From: Litoditis marina
Taxonomy: Eukaryota > Nematoda > Chromadorea > Rhabditida > Rhabditidae
Assembly (NCBI GenBank): GCA_964036275.1
Contig: OZ038435.1
Coordinates: 3,782,001-3,846,000, forward strand
Direction: 5' to 3'
Length of the DNA stretch: 64,000 nucleotides
Shown here: positions 12,301-23,500 of the stretch, piece after piece
How positions within the stretch are numbered: the stretch's first letter is position 1
How the letters are laid out: every line of letters starts with the position of its first letter
The notes under the pieces: generated by a model
The model's database searches: none
Told to the model about the DNA's origin: nothing
The model's input: only the letters and a program-made list of their open reading frames with translations
Program-made: the position numbers and the translations under genes

Positions 12301-15300
12301 CTGCCCTGGTGGGATAATATTTCATAGTCGCTGGAAGATAATATAGATAAAAATAATTAAGGTTAAGTTCATTAAATCTTTGATTTTGAGATGAAGAATG
12401 GTGTTTTGTTCAGGTATCGGATCTGTGAGTAGCCCGTACAATTTGGCCACCGCGCCCTCTCGTCAGGCGGACCGGAAGTTTACGTTTCCCGACGCCGTCC
12501 CGGAAGTACCGGATATTGTTCTTCCTGAAACCAGGTACATCCAACCTGACAGTACTGAATTACGCAGCTCTCTAATGTAGAGTTGACTCGTTTTCCCGCT
12601 AAATACTAAATTCATTATAAAAAAAAATCAAATTTTTGTACTGCCTGTTGCACCCGTTTCCATTTCATTCTGATTCACAATTACCAATAATCTGGCAACA
12701 ATGGCAGCAACTATGACAATGGCAAACTATCGATTGTACCACCGTTTAACAGTAGCCAAATTCAGCAGCAGTAACACTAATAATTGGTTCGTTTCAGCGG
12801 CTCACACCACCAAAAGCGTTCATCCTAATCCTATCATGGGAAATTAAATGAAGTGTTACTCAATTAAAAAAAAGATTGTGAAGGTTTTTTCTCCAGCTTC
12901 TATTTTATGAATGTTTCAGTGACGCGTGCTCGTCGTCGGCAGAAGGTGGCGAGGATTCGGCCACGGTGCCGGAACGGTTGGGCGAGGGCAGTGAGGGCAC
13001 GCTGGTGGTCGACTCGACCGGAAGCAATGGGGTACGTGCACGTGGTAGAAATTATAGAATATAATAGATGTTCATCGCGATTGAACGCCTGTCTTTCCAC
13101 ATTGGTATATGTGACACTCCAATTACGTGGAATTAGAGATAAGGAAAATAAAAAATAAAATGTAGAGTATGATTTACTCTTTTAAGCGCTCATTGTATAA
13201 TGTGCACTTTTGCAGTACTGCACAATTGAAACGTTGCACAATTGAATAAATATTGTCTGTTACTGTTACAATCATAGCAGAGTTTTCTAGTTGGGCCATC
13301 TACGGGACCCGGTTACTAGATATAATCGAACTTTCACTAACGGGGATGGTTGTGGAATGACTTCCTTCATTAGATCCTTAGTTTATAGTTGTTTTCCTAT
13401 TTCAGACGGATATGGCTACTAGTGAGGGATCGGGCGGTCGGTCTCCCGGCGGTCACACCTGGGATAGACATCGATGGAACATGAGCACCATTCGGGGGCC
13501 CAATGCACAGGTATGAGGTATCATACTTCAGTAAGGTGGTCCGAAAAGCCAGAAAAAAATCACAACGAGGACTTCGATTTCTAGAAAATTTCATTATTTT
13601 TTGTGCAAAGTGTCTTTTGAATCGCAAAACGGACTTCTTTCTATAGAATATTCCCACTGTGGTGTGTAGAGTTTAGATTGGCATCTGTTTGTCAAATTAG
13701 TTGATATTCCTTAAGTTTTCTTTCAGGCAAGTTGGAATGAGGTCACAATTCCCATTGGATCAATCGACTTCAAACGGAACAATTTGTTGGGGCGAGGGCG
13801 ATTCGCATATGTGAGTTTGGTTTTTTGTCGCCTTGTGGCAGTAATTGTTTCCACTTTAGGGAAGTCATTTCAATTTATCGGATTCCTGGTGTTTGTTCGA
13901 CATCTTTTCTTCAAGGGTCGAGGCACCATACATGTTCTAGGCAATTTCGCTTTATGCCTGTGATAATATTTCTATTTTCAGCGTTCATTTAATATAATAT
14001 TTCCTACTAGATTCTCAAAGCTTCATGCTACACGGACAGTGAAATCTTTGTAGATAAGATTTTTCTGCTGTAGTTATTTTACTTTCAATTGTTCAATCCA
14101 GGTGGTGCGCGGTTACTACTTTGGTGATGTGGCGGTGAAGTTTCTGAATATGGATCATATTGACGAGGGACGAAAACTCGAAGAGTTTAAACGAGAAGTA
14201 GCCGCACACAAGGTTAGTTGCTATTCGATATTTTTCTCTTTTTTTCACAATATACAAAGTTTTTTGACTGACCTGGAAAGACTGTTTTCGTCTCGCAATC
14301 CAACTCTACCTGTAGATGGTTTTTTTCTATCGACATCAATCCTAGACCATATTCGTCGTTCGTTGTTCCTTGATAATCAGAAACTTCTTACTGGTAAATA
14401 TTTAGTGTAGTTTGATCTCGACATACGCCGTAATTTTTGAATTTCGACCAAAAAGTAATCGATGGGGGGATAATATCAAACTACAAACACCGCGTGATCA
14501 ACAAACACCGTATTGGCCCCATGGAAGTAGCTTAACCTATAGTATGCATTCAGAATACGCGCCACGACAACATTGTGTTGTTCCTCGGCTACTGTATGGA
14601 ACAGGATAAGCTGGGTATTGTGATGAGTCTGTGCAAGGGACAGCCGCTGCATCGCATTCTGCACGAAAGCAAGGAGAGACTGGATCTGTCGGTCGCCTTT
14701 CAGCTGGCTACTCAGATATGTCAGGTGAGCACACATACCAATTATTCTACGGAAAGTAGCCCATTTTTTTCCATTTGATTACACAAAACTTTTTCATTTC
14801 TAATAAGAAATAGGCAATTTTTCTTGATATTGGCGAAAGAGTAGTCCGTTTTTTTTTTGAATTTTTGTGGCTAATTGGAGAACATTTCTGGGTGAGCAGC
14901 ATTGGCACTGAATACAAAAGAATAATTTACGACACCAACTAATTTACCAGCGTTTAGGTACTTATTTGTGCATTTTGACTAATCTGGTTTCCAGGGTGTC
15001 TCCTACCTGCACATCCAGAAGATTCTGCACAAAGATTTGAGATCGAAGAATATTTTCATCGAGAGCAACAACAAGGTGGTCATCTCGGACTTTGGATTGT
15101 TCAGTATGAAGCGTCTCAAGTACCCAGTCAGGTATGGACATGTTCTATGCTTTTTATTATTTCACAGCGAAAGTCGTTCATGTTTGGGAAACAGAACCAG
15201 CGAACTTTGATGTTCAACCAAGATACATGTAAATTTTTCTACGATTCACCGTCGGGAAATTGGAGAATTGGAGTACACTTTTCTTTTCCAAGCAGAACAT

Positions 15301-16379
15301 AAATATGGGGAGACGTTACATGAATCAAGATTCCTCTGCTGATTTTCGTTCAAAGCAGTTCGTTCAAGTTCAAAGCAGGTGTTTTACATATTTAGAATCA
15401 TGTTAAATCGAGAAAATATTTATTCTCTAATTTTTCATTTAGAACCAATTCGATGCTGGTGCCCGACCACTGGCTCGCGTATCTAGCTCCTGAGATGGTT
15501 CGTGCTATCTGTGACGACTTCAGAGAGTTACCGTACTCGGAAAGTACCGATGTTTATGCCTTCAGGTAATTTTTATCAATTCACTTCAAAATGATCATGT
15601 GGTTAGTTTTAGCAGGTCAAGTTTCTGGCGTGAATTAAATTAACTCTGACTTGTATGGCCAACTGGTCGGTTGGATGTTACAAATTACTGTACTTGAAGT
15701 TACTATATTACACTTAGAACGACGTAATGTAATAATAACAATTAATTCACGTTATTTCCTATAGAATGGTTTCGGTTTCTAGTATTTCTTCAAACTAATG
15801 GTGTTAATTGTTTAACTCGCAGCACTGTATTCTACGAGCTGCTCACGTACTCGTTCCCGTGGATGCGCGAACCCCCGGACCGGGTCATCTATTGGGTCGG
15901 GACCGGAAAGAAGGCGCCCCTGCATAACATCAAGGCTATCAGGGAGGTCAAGGTGAGCAGTATTCGGTCATCGTTGTTAGGTTTCGGAAAACAAAATCGA
16001 AGAAGGTAATTACTGAATTTCACTCGAAATCAGACTGAACTCGAACTTTATTCCGAGGGTTTGAAGTCTTTTGTCCGCGTGTTGGGCTGTTGATCTGAGT
16101 ATCTGAGACTCCTCTCTCAAACGTTGGGTTCATGGTTTAGATTATAGGTGGCAAATTTTTCAAGCCGAAGTTCACGTAAAGATAGCGTATAGACTCATTG
16201 TCATCCTGTTTCTGGAACAGTTCTTATTGTAGGAGTTGTTGCTGCGATGTTGGAGTTATTCTGGTGACGACAGGCCGTCGTTTGTCGAGATTCTCGCCCT
16301 TCTGAATGCGTTGCCGCGCAAACGACTGGACCGAAGTCCGTCGTTCCCCGTCATCAGAAGCTTTGAATCGTTGTTCTAG
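310..16379 (+). CDS. ksr: Kinase suppressor of Ras (KSR), 22-exon scaffold pseudokinase
   Basis: Exons: 310-384, 1794-1913, 2442-2627, 2929-3028, 5165-5233, 8514-8604, 9061-9156, 10443-10594, 11086-11178, 11409-11478, 11638-11743, 11957-12104, 12414-12534, 12920-13031, 13406-13510, 13727-13810, 14102-14212, 14554-14724, 14995-15131, 15443-15565, 15823-15952, 16233-16379; all phases agree, giving about 848 aa (human KSRs are about 920-950). An N-terminal CA1 coiled-coil/SAM-like region (about 30-160, WLRVVGLSP) precedes Ser/Pro-rich linkers. A perfect C1 zinc domain follows: H316, C329, C332, C347, C350, H355, C358, C366. [12 protein letters not shown] matches the KSR segment before the kinase domain. 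The kinase-like domain (about 551-840) has G570-x-G572 but Ala575 for the third glycine, Lys589 in [13 protein letters not shown] (682-689, the KSR hallmark Lys for Arg) and DFG (702-704). KSR scaffolds RAF, MEK and ERK downstream of Ras. The ATG lies one base after an AG, and no in-frame upstream exon was seen. The exon 3 donor is uncertain (2627 or 2645). The family call is secure; orthology to KSR1 or KSR2 is not resolved. Confidence 0.95.
427..1262. mobile_element. 836-bp DNA transposon with about 165-bp terminal inverted repeats
   Basis: It lies in KSR intron 1. The left arm (427-590) and right arm (1100-1262) are near-perfect inverted copies beginning GGGACCTACTAATTACCGCA and continuing through repeated ACCGCACC words and a CAAATTTGCG core. 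The centre (about 590-1100) has no open reading frame of note, so the element is non-autonomous. CTATTTTGA occurs on both flanks, but no clean target duplication can be drawn. Confidence 0.8.
2003..2220. mobile_element. 218-bp MITE-like element
   Basis: The ends are inverted: CACTGCCAAGGCCTCTCAT at the left and ATGAGAGGCCCGTGGCAGTG at the right, with TCGCGA subterminal on both sides. It lies in KSR intron 2 and contains a poly-G run of about 14 bases near 2140-2155. Confidence 0.7.
5341..8410. repeat. About 50-copy minisatellite of 61/62-bp units in KSR intron 5
   Basis: Near-identical units run from after TTTTGTC to CTTGCTCC, each carrying AAATCATGCATTTTCACGAA and GAAGCCAAAAACTTGC. Units differ mainly by a T5 or T6 run, so they are 61 or 62 bp. 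They are arranged partly as 123-bp dimers and partly as 184-bp trimers. Two rare CTTCTTTT variants, near 7606 and 7729, are one dimer apart, which shows amplification by dimers. The apparent repeated open frames ([12 protein letters not shown] and similar) are a by-product. Spacerless identical units rule out CRISPR. Confidence 0.97.
9291..9680. mobile_element. CATACACCAG-family MITE interrupted by another element
   Basis: The left end CATACACCAGCAAG is cut by the element at 9306-9509 and resumes as CCAGCAAGGTTGTCCGAATAGTC. The body contains the family words CGGACTA, TGAAAATCGGTCTACTTTTG and AATTTTCACGTGTTTACA. The right end is degraded (near TCATACTGCCCTATGG). It lies in KSR intron 7. Confidence 0.75.
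9306..9509. mobile_element. 204-bp hAT-like MITE nested in another MITE
   Basis: The termini CATACCCTAAATGC and GCATTTAGGGTATG are perfect inverted repeats. The element is flanked by a perfect 8-bp direct repeat CCAGCAAG (9298-9305 and 9510-9517), which is the length expected for hAT-superfamily insertion. It contains three G-rich blocks with TTTTGCCC and long G runs. Confidence 0.88.
10319..10364 (+). pseudogene. Partial duplicate of KSR exon 8
   Basis: After a TGTTGCAG acceptor the sequence repeats the start of KSR exon 8 (10443 onward). It encodes the same [13 protein letters not shown] run in the same phase with a few substitutions, then diverges at TTTCCACAG. No donor follows before an in-frame stop, so it looks like an exon fossil or an unused alternative acceptor 124 bp upstream of the real one. 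Confidence 0.75.
13520..13671. mobile_element. CATACACCAG-family MITE, diverged copy
   Basis: It starts CATACTTCAGTAAGGTGGTCCG and ends near CCCACTGTGGTGTGTAG, with CGGACTTC inside. It lies in KSR intron 15. A related half copy begins at about 10617 in intron 8. Confidence 0.5.
14406..14492. mobile_element. TAGTTTGATC-family short inverted repeat
   Basis: The element begins TGTAGTTTGATCTC and ends ATCAAACTACAAACACC, an inverted pair. It lies in KSR intron 17 and is one of a family with more than a dozen copies in this window. Confidence 0.6.
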
Positions 16380-16395
16380 TAGGTACTCGATACTT

Positions 16396-16567
16396 ATACA
16401 CCAGTAAGGTCCGACCATTGGACAAAATGTTTTGTGATTTGAACACGTGAACATTAATGATTTTGCATCAATAAAGGACAAATCTTCTGGTTCTTGGCAG
16501 AAAAGTAGCCCATTTCCCTTTTTTTCCTGAACTTCATTCTTCATTCGAACAACTTTACTGGTGTATG
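16396..16567. mobile_element. CATACACCAG-family MITE in the KSR 3' region
   Basis: The ends are inverted: TATACACCAGTAAGGTCCGA and ACAACTTTACTGGTGTATG. It starts about 17 bp after the KSR stop codon, so it probably forms part of the KSR 3' UTR. Confidence 0.7.
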
Positions 16568-17951
16568 TCGATGTCGATACTCCGCTTTGCGTTGCTGTTT
16601 CCGAGCGATTCGTAGGTACTTTGAACTGTCAGTATTGTGAGGTGAAGGTGAGTTCGTTACCGTATGATCCTATCACTCTTTCTGGCATAGAGGAAATTAC
16701 GCGACGTCGATGGTTATCATCTGTACTTTTGGAGTGTTATTTTGAAACGTACTGCGCGAAGTCTTAGTCTTACAAGCTAACATCTCCTTGCGTACTTTGT
16801 AAAGTTTGGTGTTCGCTAGATTGGGCCTGAATGAGTGGTGTGGAGGAAATCTTCTTTGCAGAGTTTAAGTTGCATATCTCTAGTTGTTTCTGTATGAAGA
16901 TGTCTTTATTGTGTCCAAGATAGTATTCACCTTTCTAATGTATAATTCTATTATAATGTTTAGTCTTGAATATTGTGTAGTCATTTCATTGAGAATAATA
17001 TTCAATCTCATCCGGTACCTATTGTTCTGGTCATTTATCTTATTCCCCGAGTCTATGTCCTTCTTTTATTCATGATGTCTCGGACTGTTTTGTATTCCTA
17101 CCGGTGCTCAATTTACTGTATCTTCTCGAAATTATTGTTTATTTCTATTTCGTCGCTGGTGTCTGTGGTTGTGCTCCTGCTGTATATTTTGGCATAGAAC
17201 TTCTTTTGTGAATGGTCTTTTCGTCCATTGTCCTATATTATTTTACAACGAGTTTATTAGGCTTATTTGTGATCGAACAATTTGAGAGTTTAGGTTTTTC
17301 TATTGTTTTTATAATATCCTTATTTTTCATTCATAGCCAAGTTCTCGTGTCGGTTCAATTTTATTCGACAAAGCTTTGGTGTATGGACTTATCGTACGGA
17401 CATTTTTGTAAATGTGACTTTATTGCACTGCAGTTTACTCTTTTCTTGTTTTTCTTAATTGTGCTGTGCCACCCGCTGTGATTATGTTGTTATATGATGT
17501 GAGTAGGTTATTTTTCGTTGAAATTGACGAGCAGTAAAGCTATTATTGTTCTCGGTCCAAATAGTTTGCTACTAACCGGGGTTCGTTTTCCCTGCAAATT
17601 TATCTGTTTACCGCTTTTCATATTGTTAGTTTTTACGGTTTTTGTTTCTATTTTCGACGTAAAAAAGCGATTCACTTACATGTTTGCATCACCTGACTAT
17701 GCATCTCACAGCTAAGTCTAGTCTACAGATAATTGTACTTTGATCAGTCGGTGCTCCGTTCATAGTCAGACTTGGCACCCGGCTGCCGATTCTGTTAGAA
17801 AAGGTTTTCTCACCTAACCATTAACCATTTTTCTAACAATCATGTTGTTCCATCAACGCTTTTTCAAAAAAATATGTCGTCAGCAAATATGAAGCCCTGT
17901 TCTTAGTTAAACGATTCACCAAAAATAGCTTTCCGATACTGAATCTGTCAG
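16568..17951. other. T-rich spacer between KSR and MRPL17
   Basis: The plus strand is strongly T-rich and produces several open frames of 60-90 codons full of Phe, Leu, Ile and Ser (16884-17715). They lack matching splice sites, shared motifs or a shared frame. I see no gene; it may include KSR 3' UTR. Confidence 0.5.
17940..17951 (+). promoter_or_regulatory. Acceptor-like site abutting the MRPL17 ATG
   Basis: TGAATCTGTCAG is followed immediately by ATG, with no room for a 5' UTR from a cis promoter; it fits a spliced-leader or 5'-UTR intron acceptor. Confidence 0.55.
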
Positions 17952-19867
17952 ATGTCGCATCGCGTGGCGTCAACCCTGCCGCGAATTCGCGCCGCCATTG
18001 GTCATATTCCGCAGAAGTTGAAGACGGGCGGAATAGAGCCGAGTCAGCGAGCACGTCTCGAGGTTGGTTCTTGTCCCCAGTAAATTGTCCGAAAATCCAG
18101 AAGAAATCGAAAAAGGGCTACTTTTACGCCGAAAACAATAGGATTCGATGCAGTAATATTAATTTTCGCGGGTTTAGATCTGAAAAGAACTCCTTTTTTC
18201 GAATAGTCACATCTTTAAAACAGTAGGACCTCAAATAGGAGTGAGTCCTAGTGAACTAGTAATAACTACTGCATCTTAAATTCTTGTTCGAGCTCAACTT
18301 TGGTGTGTGGCTGCAAGAAAGTTTGTACTTTCGATTCTGCATTTTCGCTTTTCAGAGTGATGGGAACTGTAGCACTGAATTGGACCACTTGTTACAGTGC
18401 ACCCAATCGTAATGACTAGTTAGATGCAGTTCAATTTAATTTGAAGTCTTTGCTTCATCTTTCCTTTCCGACTACAACCGTGTTTTGCAGGTTCTACGGC
18501 GTATTGTGACCCGCATGGTGCGAGAGGAACGCGCCGAACTGCAGTGGAATCGAGCCGTCGAGGCTAGGCCCTACTTGGAACGGGTTGGTTACGGTTACTT
18601 TGCTTTCCCTATCGTTTTCTATTCTATGTATTGGTCGATGTTTCGACAGACACTGTTTTCACCTCAAGCCAGACGAGGGCAGACAGTGTTCGAAAGACCA
18701 AAAAAGTTTTGGCGTTGAAGGAACCTAAAATTAATCGGACCCTATCTTTAACCTTTTTCTCTGCCTGATCAAGTGTTGTTTGAACTCTGAATGCGTTGAT
18801 AGTTGTTTGTTTTGAGAGAATGTTTCTAGTTTCGACAAAGTTTTAGTTACCTGAAACCGAATCCAAGTAAAGTAAATCCAGTTGTTAAGAGTATGTGTGT
18901 AGATCAGGATCTTTTGAGTTGGTTCTCTCGTTTCAGTTGATTCAGCTGGGCGTTGAGCGGGGAGAGCACGACGATTACACAGCAGAGATGATGGAATGGT
19001 GGCTGCCGGAGGCGGACCTCATCACCAAGATGCACAAGGTTAGATTTTACATATACACAAATTCACACATTTATTCATTCACGTCGCGTCATTACGAGGC
19101 GGCATCATCATATTTTGTGTTTGTTCATGAGTTCATCTTGATCTATTATAGCTGAAGTTACGCTCGATAAATGCTCACGTATGTTTTATGATTATCTATC
19201 GAGCACTTATCGGCAATAGTCATTTCTTAATTGTTTGTCACAAATGGCACGTCTAAAAAAATTTAGCATTCGTTTTACTTATTGATGTTTTTCTGTGCTT
19301 AGGTTATTGTTCCGCGGTTTGTCAATATGGAGGGTCCCTTCACATCGATTCACCGTCTACCAAAACAGAGGTTGCAGCAGTTTATTCAGAATAAGCGAGA
19401 ATACTGGAAGCGATACGAGATCGCTGTACTAGAGATTGATGGTTTGTTTAATGTTTATAGAGTTTATCGCTTATTCCACTTTTTGGTGTAGTATGGAGTT
19501 TTGTTGTATTCATTCGTGAGTTTATCTCGCTTTGTGAGCAAATCTGGGAATTCATGACTTCAATTCCAATCATGTTTCAATGGTATGTGTCGGGAATACA
19601 TGGTTTCAATAGTTATATGTCGCTGCCTGCAAGACACCTTCTGTACTGTAAGATGTTGCCACTGTAAGATGTTACCACGATTCAATGACAAGACAATATT
19701 TTCATTTAGACCCAAGCTGCATTTACATCTTGAGTATAGCTATGTTTTCAGGAAACCCGTTCCCGCCTGTGGTTTCTGAAGAAAAGGACAACTCTACCTC
19801 TCTATTGAATCAATTGCTGAAGGAGAGTTTACAGCATAGGTTGAAGGAGTTACAGCCTAAGTTATAA
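17952..19867 (+). CDS. mrpl17: Mitochondrial large ribosomal subunit protein bL17m
   Basis: Exons 17952-18062, 18491-18583, 18937-19038, 19303-19441 and 19752-19867 join in phase to give 186 aa (human MRPL17 has 175). The core matches the L17 family: a start like SHRVASTLPRIRAAIGHIPQ, then VLRRIVTRMVREERAEL, an EWWLPEADLITKMHKVIVPRF stretch equivalent to human WLTEKDLIPKLFQVLAPRY, and the C-terminal GNPFPPV and LLNQLLKESL segments. It is a structural protein near the polypeptide exit tunnel of the mitochondrial ribosome. The first 30 residues are basic and hydroxyl-rich, which suits a mitochondrial presequence. The start codon directly follows CTGTCAG, a splice-acceptor-like site, so the mRNA may be trans-spliced. 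The gene lies 1.57 kb after KSR and 0.66 kb before LRRC47 on the same strand. Confidence 0.94.
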
Positions 19868-20523
19868 ATATATAATACATACAAGTCTTTTTCACTATGT
19901 TCTCTTCATTCACAGAACTTTCTAAATCGCAATGTCTTTGAATGATTACAATATCTGCAGCATTGTTTATTTGAGATGTGAATTCGATTTGAGGAGGATG
20001 TTCTACGAATCAATAGTTTTAATTATGTTTTGTTACATAGTATAGATAGTTGTTTCTCTTGTTATAGATTGTTCAATGAATTATTCAATGCAAAGTGTTT
20101 TGTTCGATCAATCATCGTTTTGCGATTATTTTACTTCTGAATCTCTTTTAGGAATATACACTTCATCTCTTCATCACCAGTAGAGAAGTAAATAACCTGG
20201 TAGTTTCACATTTAGTACTCCACAAACGCATTTATGTGTTGTGGTCTCAGCGTGCTCTCACATTTGGAAAAAGTAAAGAAAGTGAAAAAAGTGGAAGCAG
20301 GCGTAGTGTGCTCTTGTACGCGCCCGTTTATTGGGTACCTTATTGCCACCCTGTATTGAACCTTATTTGTAACCAGCACGTTTTTGAAATTTTATATTTT
20401 TCAAAAACAACCAATTCTCTTCATCAAGTTTCCCTGATCGACCTTTTCACTACCTTATGCTGTTACTCTGTATAAAAGTTTAAGAAGTTACTATTGATTT
20501 AAGGTTTGATTTGTTCAGGGGAA
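19868..20523. other. Spacer between MRPL17 and LRRC47
   Basis: It is AT-rich with no recognisable gene. It ends in TTTGATTTGTTCAG, an acceptor-like site 5 nt before the LRRC47 start codon. Confidence 0.5.
20509..20518 (+). promoter_or_regulatory. Acceptor-like site before the LRRC47 ATG
   Basis: TTTGTTCAG followed by GGGAA and ATG. Confidence 0.55.
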
Positions 20524-23500
20524 ATGGTTTCGTTGCCGGAATGGCCCGAGATTACGTCTGTGTTGCGCGAGGGAAGACACGAGCTGGTGTTGAGGGATAT
20601 CAAGGACGGTAGAAGGCCGAACATCAATGACGAGGAACTGCAGAAGAAGGCTTTCGCCGAGGTTCGTAGTGATGTAACCTATATTATAGGGTTTGTTTTT
20701 TCAGGAGCAAGCCACTGGGTTTGTTTGTAGTTTGATCCCGTTACTTCACGGTTCACAAGAATGTTGCCCCATCCCGGCTCGATTCGAAATTTGTATATTA
20801 TGAATTCAGATCAAACGATGATTTAGGTATTTGCTATACTCTTGTCAAAAACATGTGAGACTGGTTTTGTACGTTAACCTTCATTCCTCCCTGGTTAGGA
20901 CTGCCACCGTCCATTGACGAGGCTAGAATAATGAGCTGGCTGTCCCATACTGGCGGCCTCTTCCTACTTTTTCAACCTCTCGAGTCAGGCCTTTATATCA
21001 ATCTTTTTTGTGATCTGATATTGATTATGACACGCAGGGTACTGTGAACTTTGAAAGCTAATTTTTGAAGCGTAGTCTGCTCAACTTGATTATTAGCCGT
21101 GATTTTGTGCAGGGTAGTATTCTCAACTTCATCTCCATTACTTCGTGCGGTCTGTCCTCTCTTGGCTCCTCCATCTCCCGATGCACCCAGTTGACCAGAC
21201 TGGCCATTATCAGAAATAACTTGGAACAGTTGCCGGAGGTCATAGGTCAGTAATTTAGTTCACCGTATTTCGTATTAGCGAATTTATTATATGCTCACAA
21301 TTTCTAATTTACCCACGTTTGCACCTAGCTGAAAACCTCTTTACTTTTCAAGTTTTTTTTAAGGTGAGGTTTCTTCAAGAGTTGTCTTCTTAACACCGTT
21401 ATCTCCTGGTCGTGACTGGCGCTTCTCAGATAGTTTTTTTGCACTTAGTGTTCAGTATTAGATAGTATCTTGTATCTTCCAATGTCAAAGTAGGAAGATA
21501 ATGTGATTCAGCCTCGGCGCGTCAGTCCTTTAAACTGCAATTGAAAAGTGTTTATGCAGTTTAAAGGACTGAAGCGTTGGGATTGGAGCTCATAATCGTC
21601 ATTATTTAAAGGGGAACTCACCAAGCTGACTTTCATCGATGTTAGCGGAAACAAGCTGACCAGTCTCCCATCCTCGTTCTCCAAGCTGTCGAAGCTGGAG
21701 ACATTCATTGCTACCGGAAATGAGGTGAGATGTTCACTCCGTGAGAGAACAAGTCATTTCGTCAGTAGTCGTGTATTAAGTTGAAGTAATATAATGAATA
21801 TTAATAAAAAAATAAGAGGGTATATGTAGATTATGAAAAGGTGCAGTTTTTAATAGTAAAGTCTTACAATTTTTCCAGGTTTCAATAGGGCTGAAGTAAC
21901 TAGTCTTATTATTATAATTCATCAGTAGTTCAGTCACTAGCGGAGGTTTTGCCGATATCAAGCACATCCCGATTGGTATTAGTTGTTCCATTAGTAGTCG
22001 TAGTTGAAATAAAATAATGAAGATTCATTAAAGTGTCATGTAGACTCATCAGACTACAATTGGTTCATATGGAAATGACCGTAATAGTCTTGTATTGAAG
22101 TATTGAGAATCTATCTTATAACTTTCAATTTTCAACATTTTCAGCTATCAAATGCCGGGTTATTCGATTTCTCGTCCTTGGTCCAGCTTCACATACTCGA
22201 CTTATCGCACAACAAGCTCACCGAGGTCCCCTCGTCTCTGTGCTCGGATAAATTGATCAACCTTCACACGGTTAATCTGGGTAGCAACACTATCAAGGAG
22301 GTGATTAAGTTGTTGTATCAGAAAGAAATAAGAAGTGTATCGTAATAAAGTAGTTTGATGAGAGTTTTGCAGAACAACGAAAAACTAGTAAGTTCAGTGG
22401 AGTTGGGAAATTATAATAGAAGGAGAAGTATTACGGTGTGGTTGGTGTGAATCATAACTGCCATTTCGGAGCGTAACTAATCGCGATGGGATACAATGAA
22501 GGAAAATAGTATTCGGAAACATTTCAGGTGACCGATTCGTTCGATTGTCTGGAGCAGATGAAGGATTTGAATCTGTCGGCCAACCAGCTGGTGTCTATCC
22601 CCGGGGCGGTTGGCAGGTACGAGCTGCATATTGTATTTTCCATTCCCACTGAGACTCCTACAGTATGATCACGAAATTTTTAGCACGTAAATGTTATCGA
22701 GATGGTTGGACTGCAGTTATTGGAAACTTCAAATATGTAGTGTAGGATTAGTGGAATGATGTGGACTGTACTATTGTAAAGCTGTCCAACTAGACAAAAA
22801 TCTGAAAACTGGCTCCTTTTTCCCTAAGTTGTTTATATTAGGCGAATTCTTGTATGCGAAACTTGATTTTTTTCACCTTTCACGTATTCAATCAATAATT
22901 TTTTTTGGTACAGTAGTCACCCCTCTGTGGCTTATGTCGTCCAATTCCTTCACGGTTGTGTTTTATCCGGACCTTCATGAAAAATTGTTTGCTCCAGGAT
23001 GGAAAAGATCAAGTTTCTTGATCTGTCAAGCAACCCATTCAAGGATGGTCGATTTAAGAAATTGACGAATGACAAGCGGGCAAAGGTACTTTTTGTTACA
23101 CTATCAAAATTCACCGCTCAAGTGGATTGGTTTTTACTTTTGAATTTTTTAACTTTCAATCACGGTATCACTGAGTGTTGTGTTTGTTTTGAACTTTGAT
23201 TTTGTCTAAGAAGTATTCACTTTTACTGTCAAATTCTCCCAGTTAATGCTCATTTTTTTGAAGGTGTCTGCGGTTCTGACCTATATCGCCAAGAATGCTC
23301 CACCGAGAAAGGAAGCGCCTGGGGCAAAAGAGGCTGAGAAAGAAAAAGAAGTAGAGGGAGCAGAGGACAACGTGGAAACTACACAGACGATTGAGATACG
23401 AGTCGGCGATCCGGCGGTATGTTCAGATTAAAATACTAATTGAACCACACGTGCGCTCAAAAGTTGAATACGAAAAAAACGCCTCGGGTTCAATCTCGAG

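Noticed and set aside
12799..12830. Candidate KSR exon after GTTTCAG at about 12797
   Set aside because: In the required phase it reaches a stop after about ten codons; the acceptor at 12919 gives a full in-phase exon instead.
16884..17715. Series of hydrophobic open frames after KSR
   Set aside because: They follow from T-rich composition, change frame repeatedly, and show no splice sites or protein family features.
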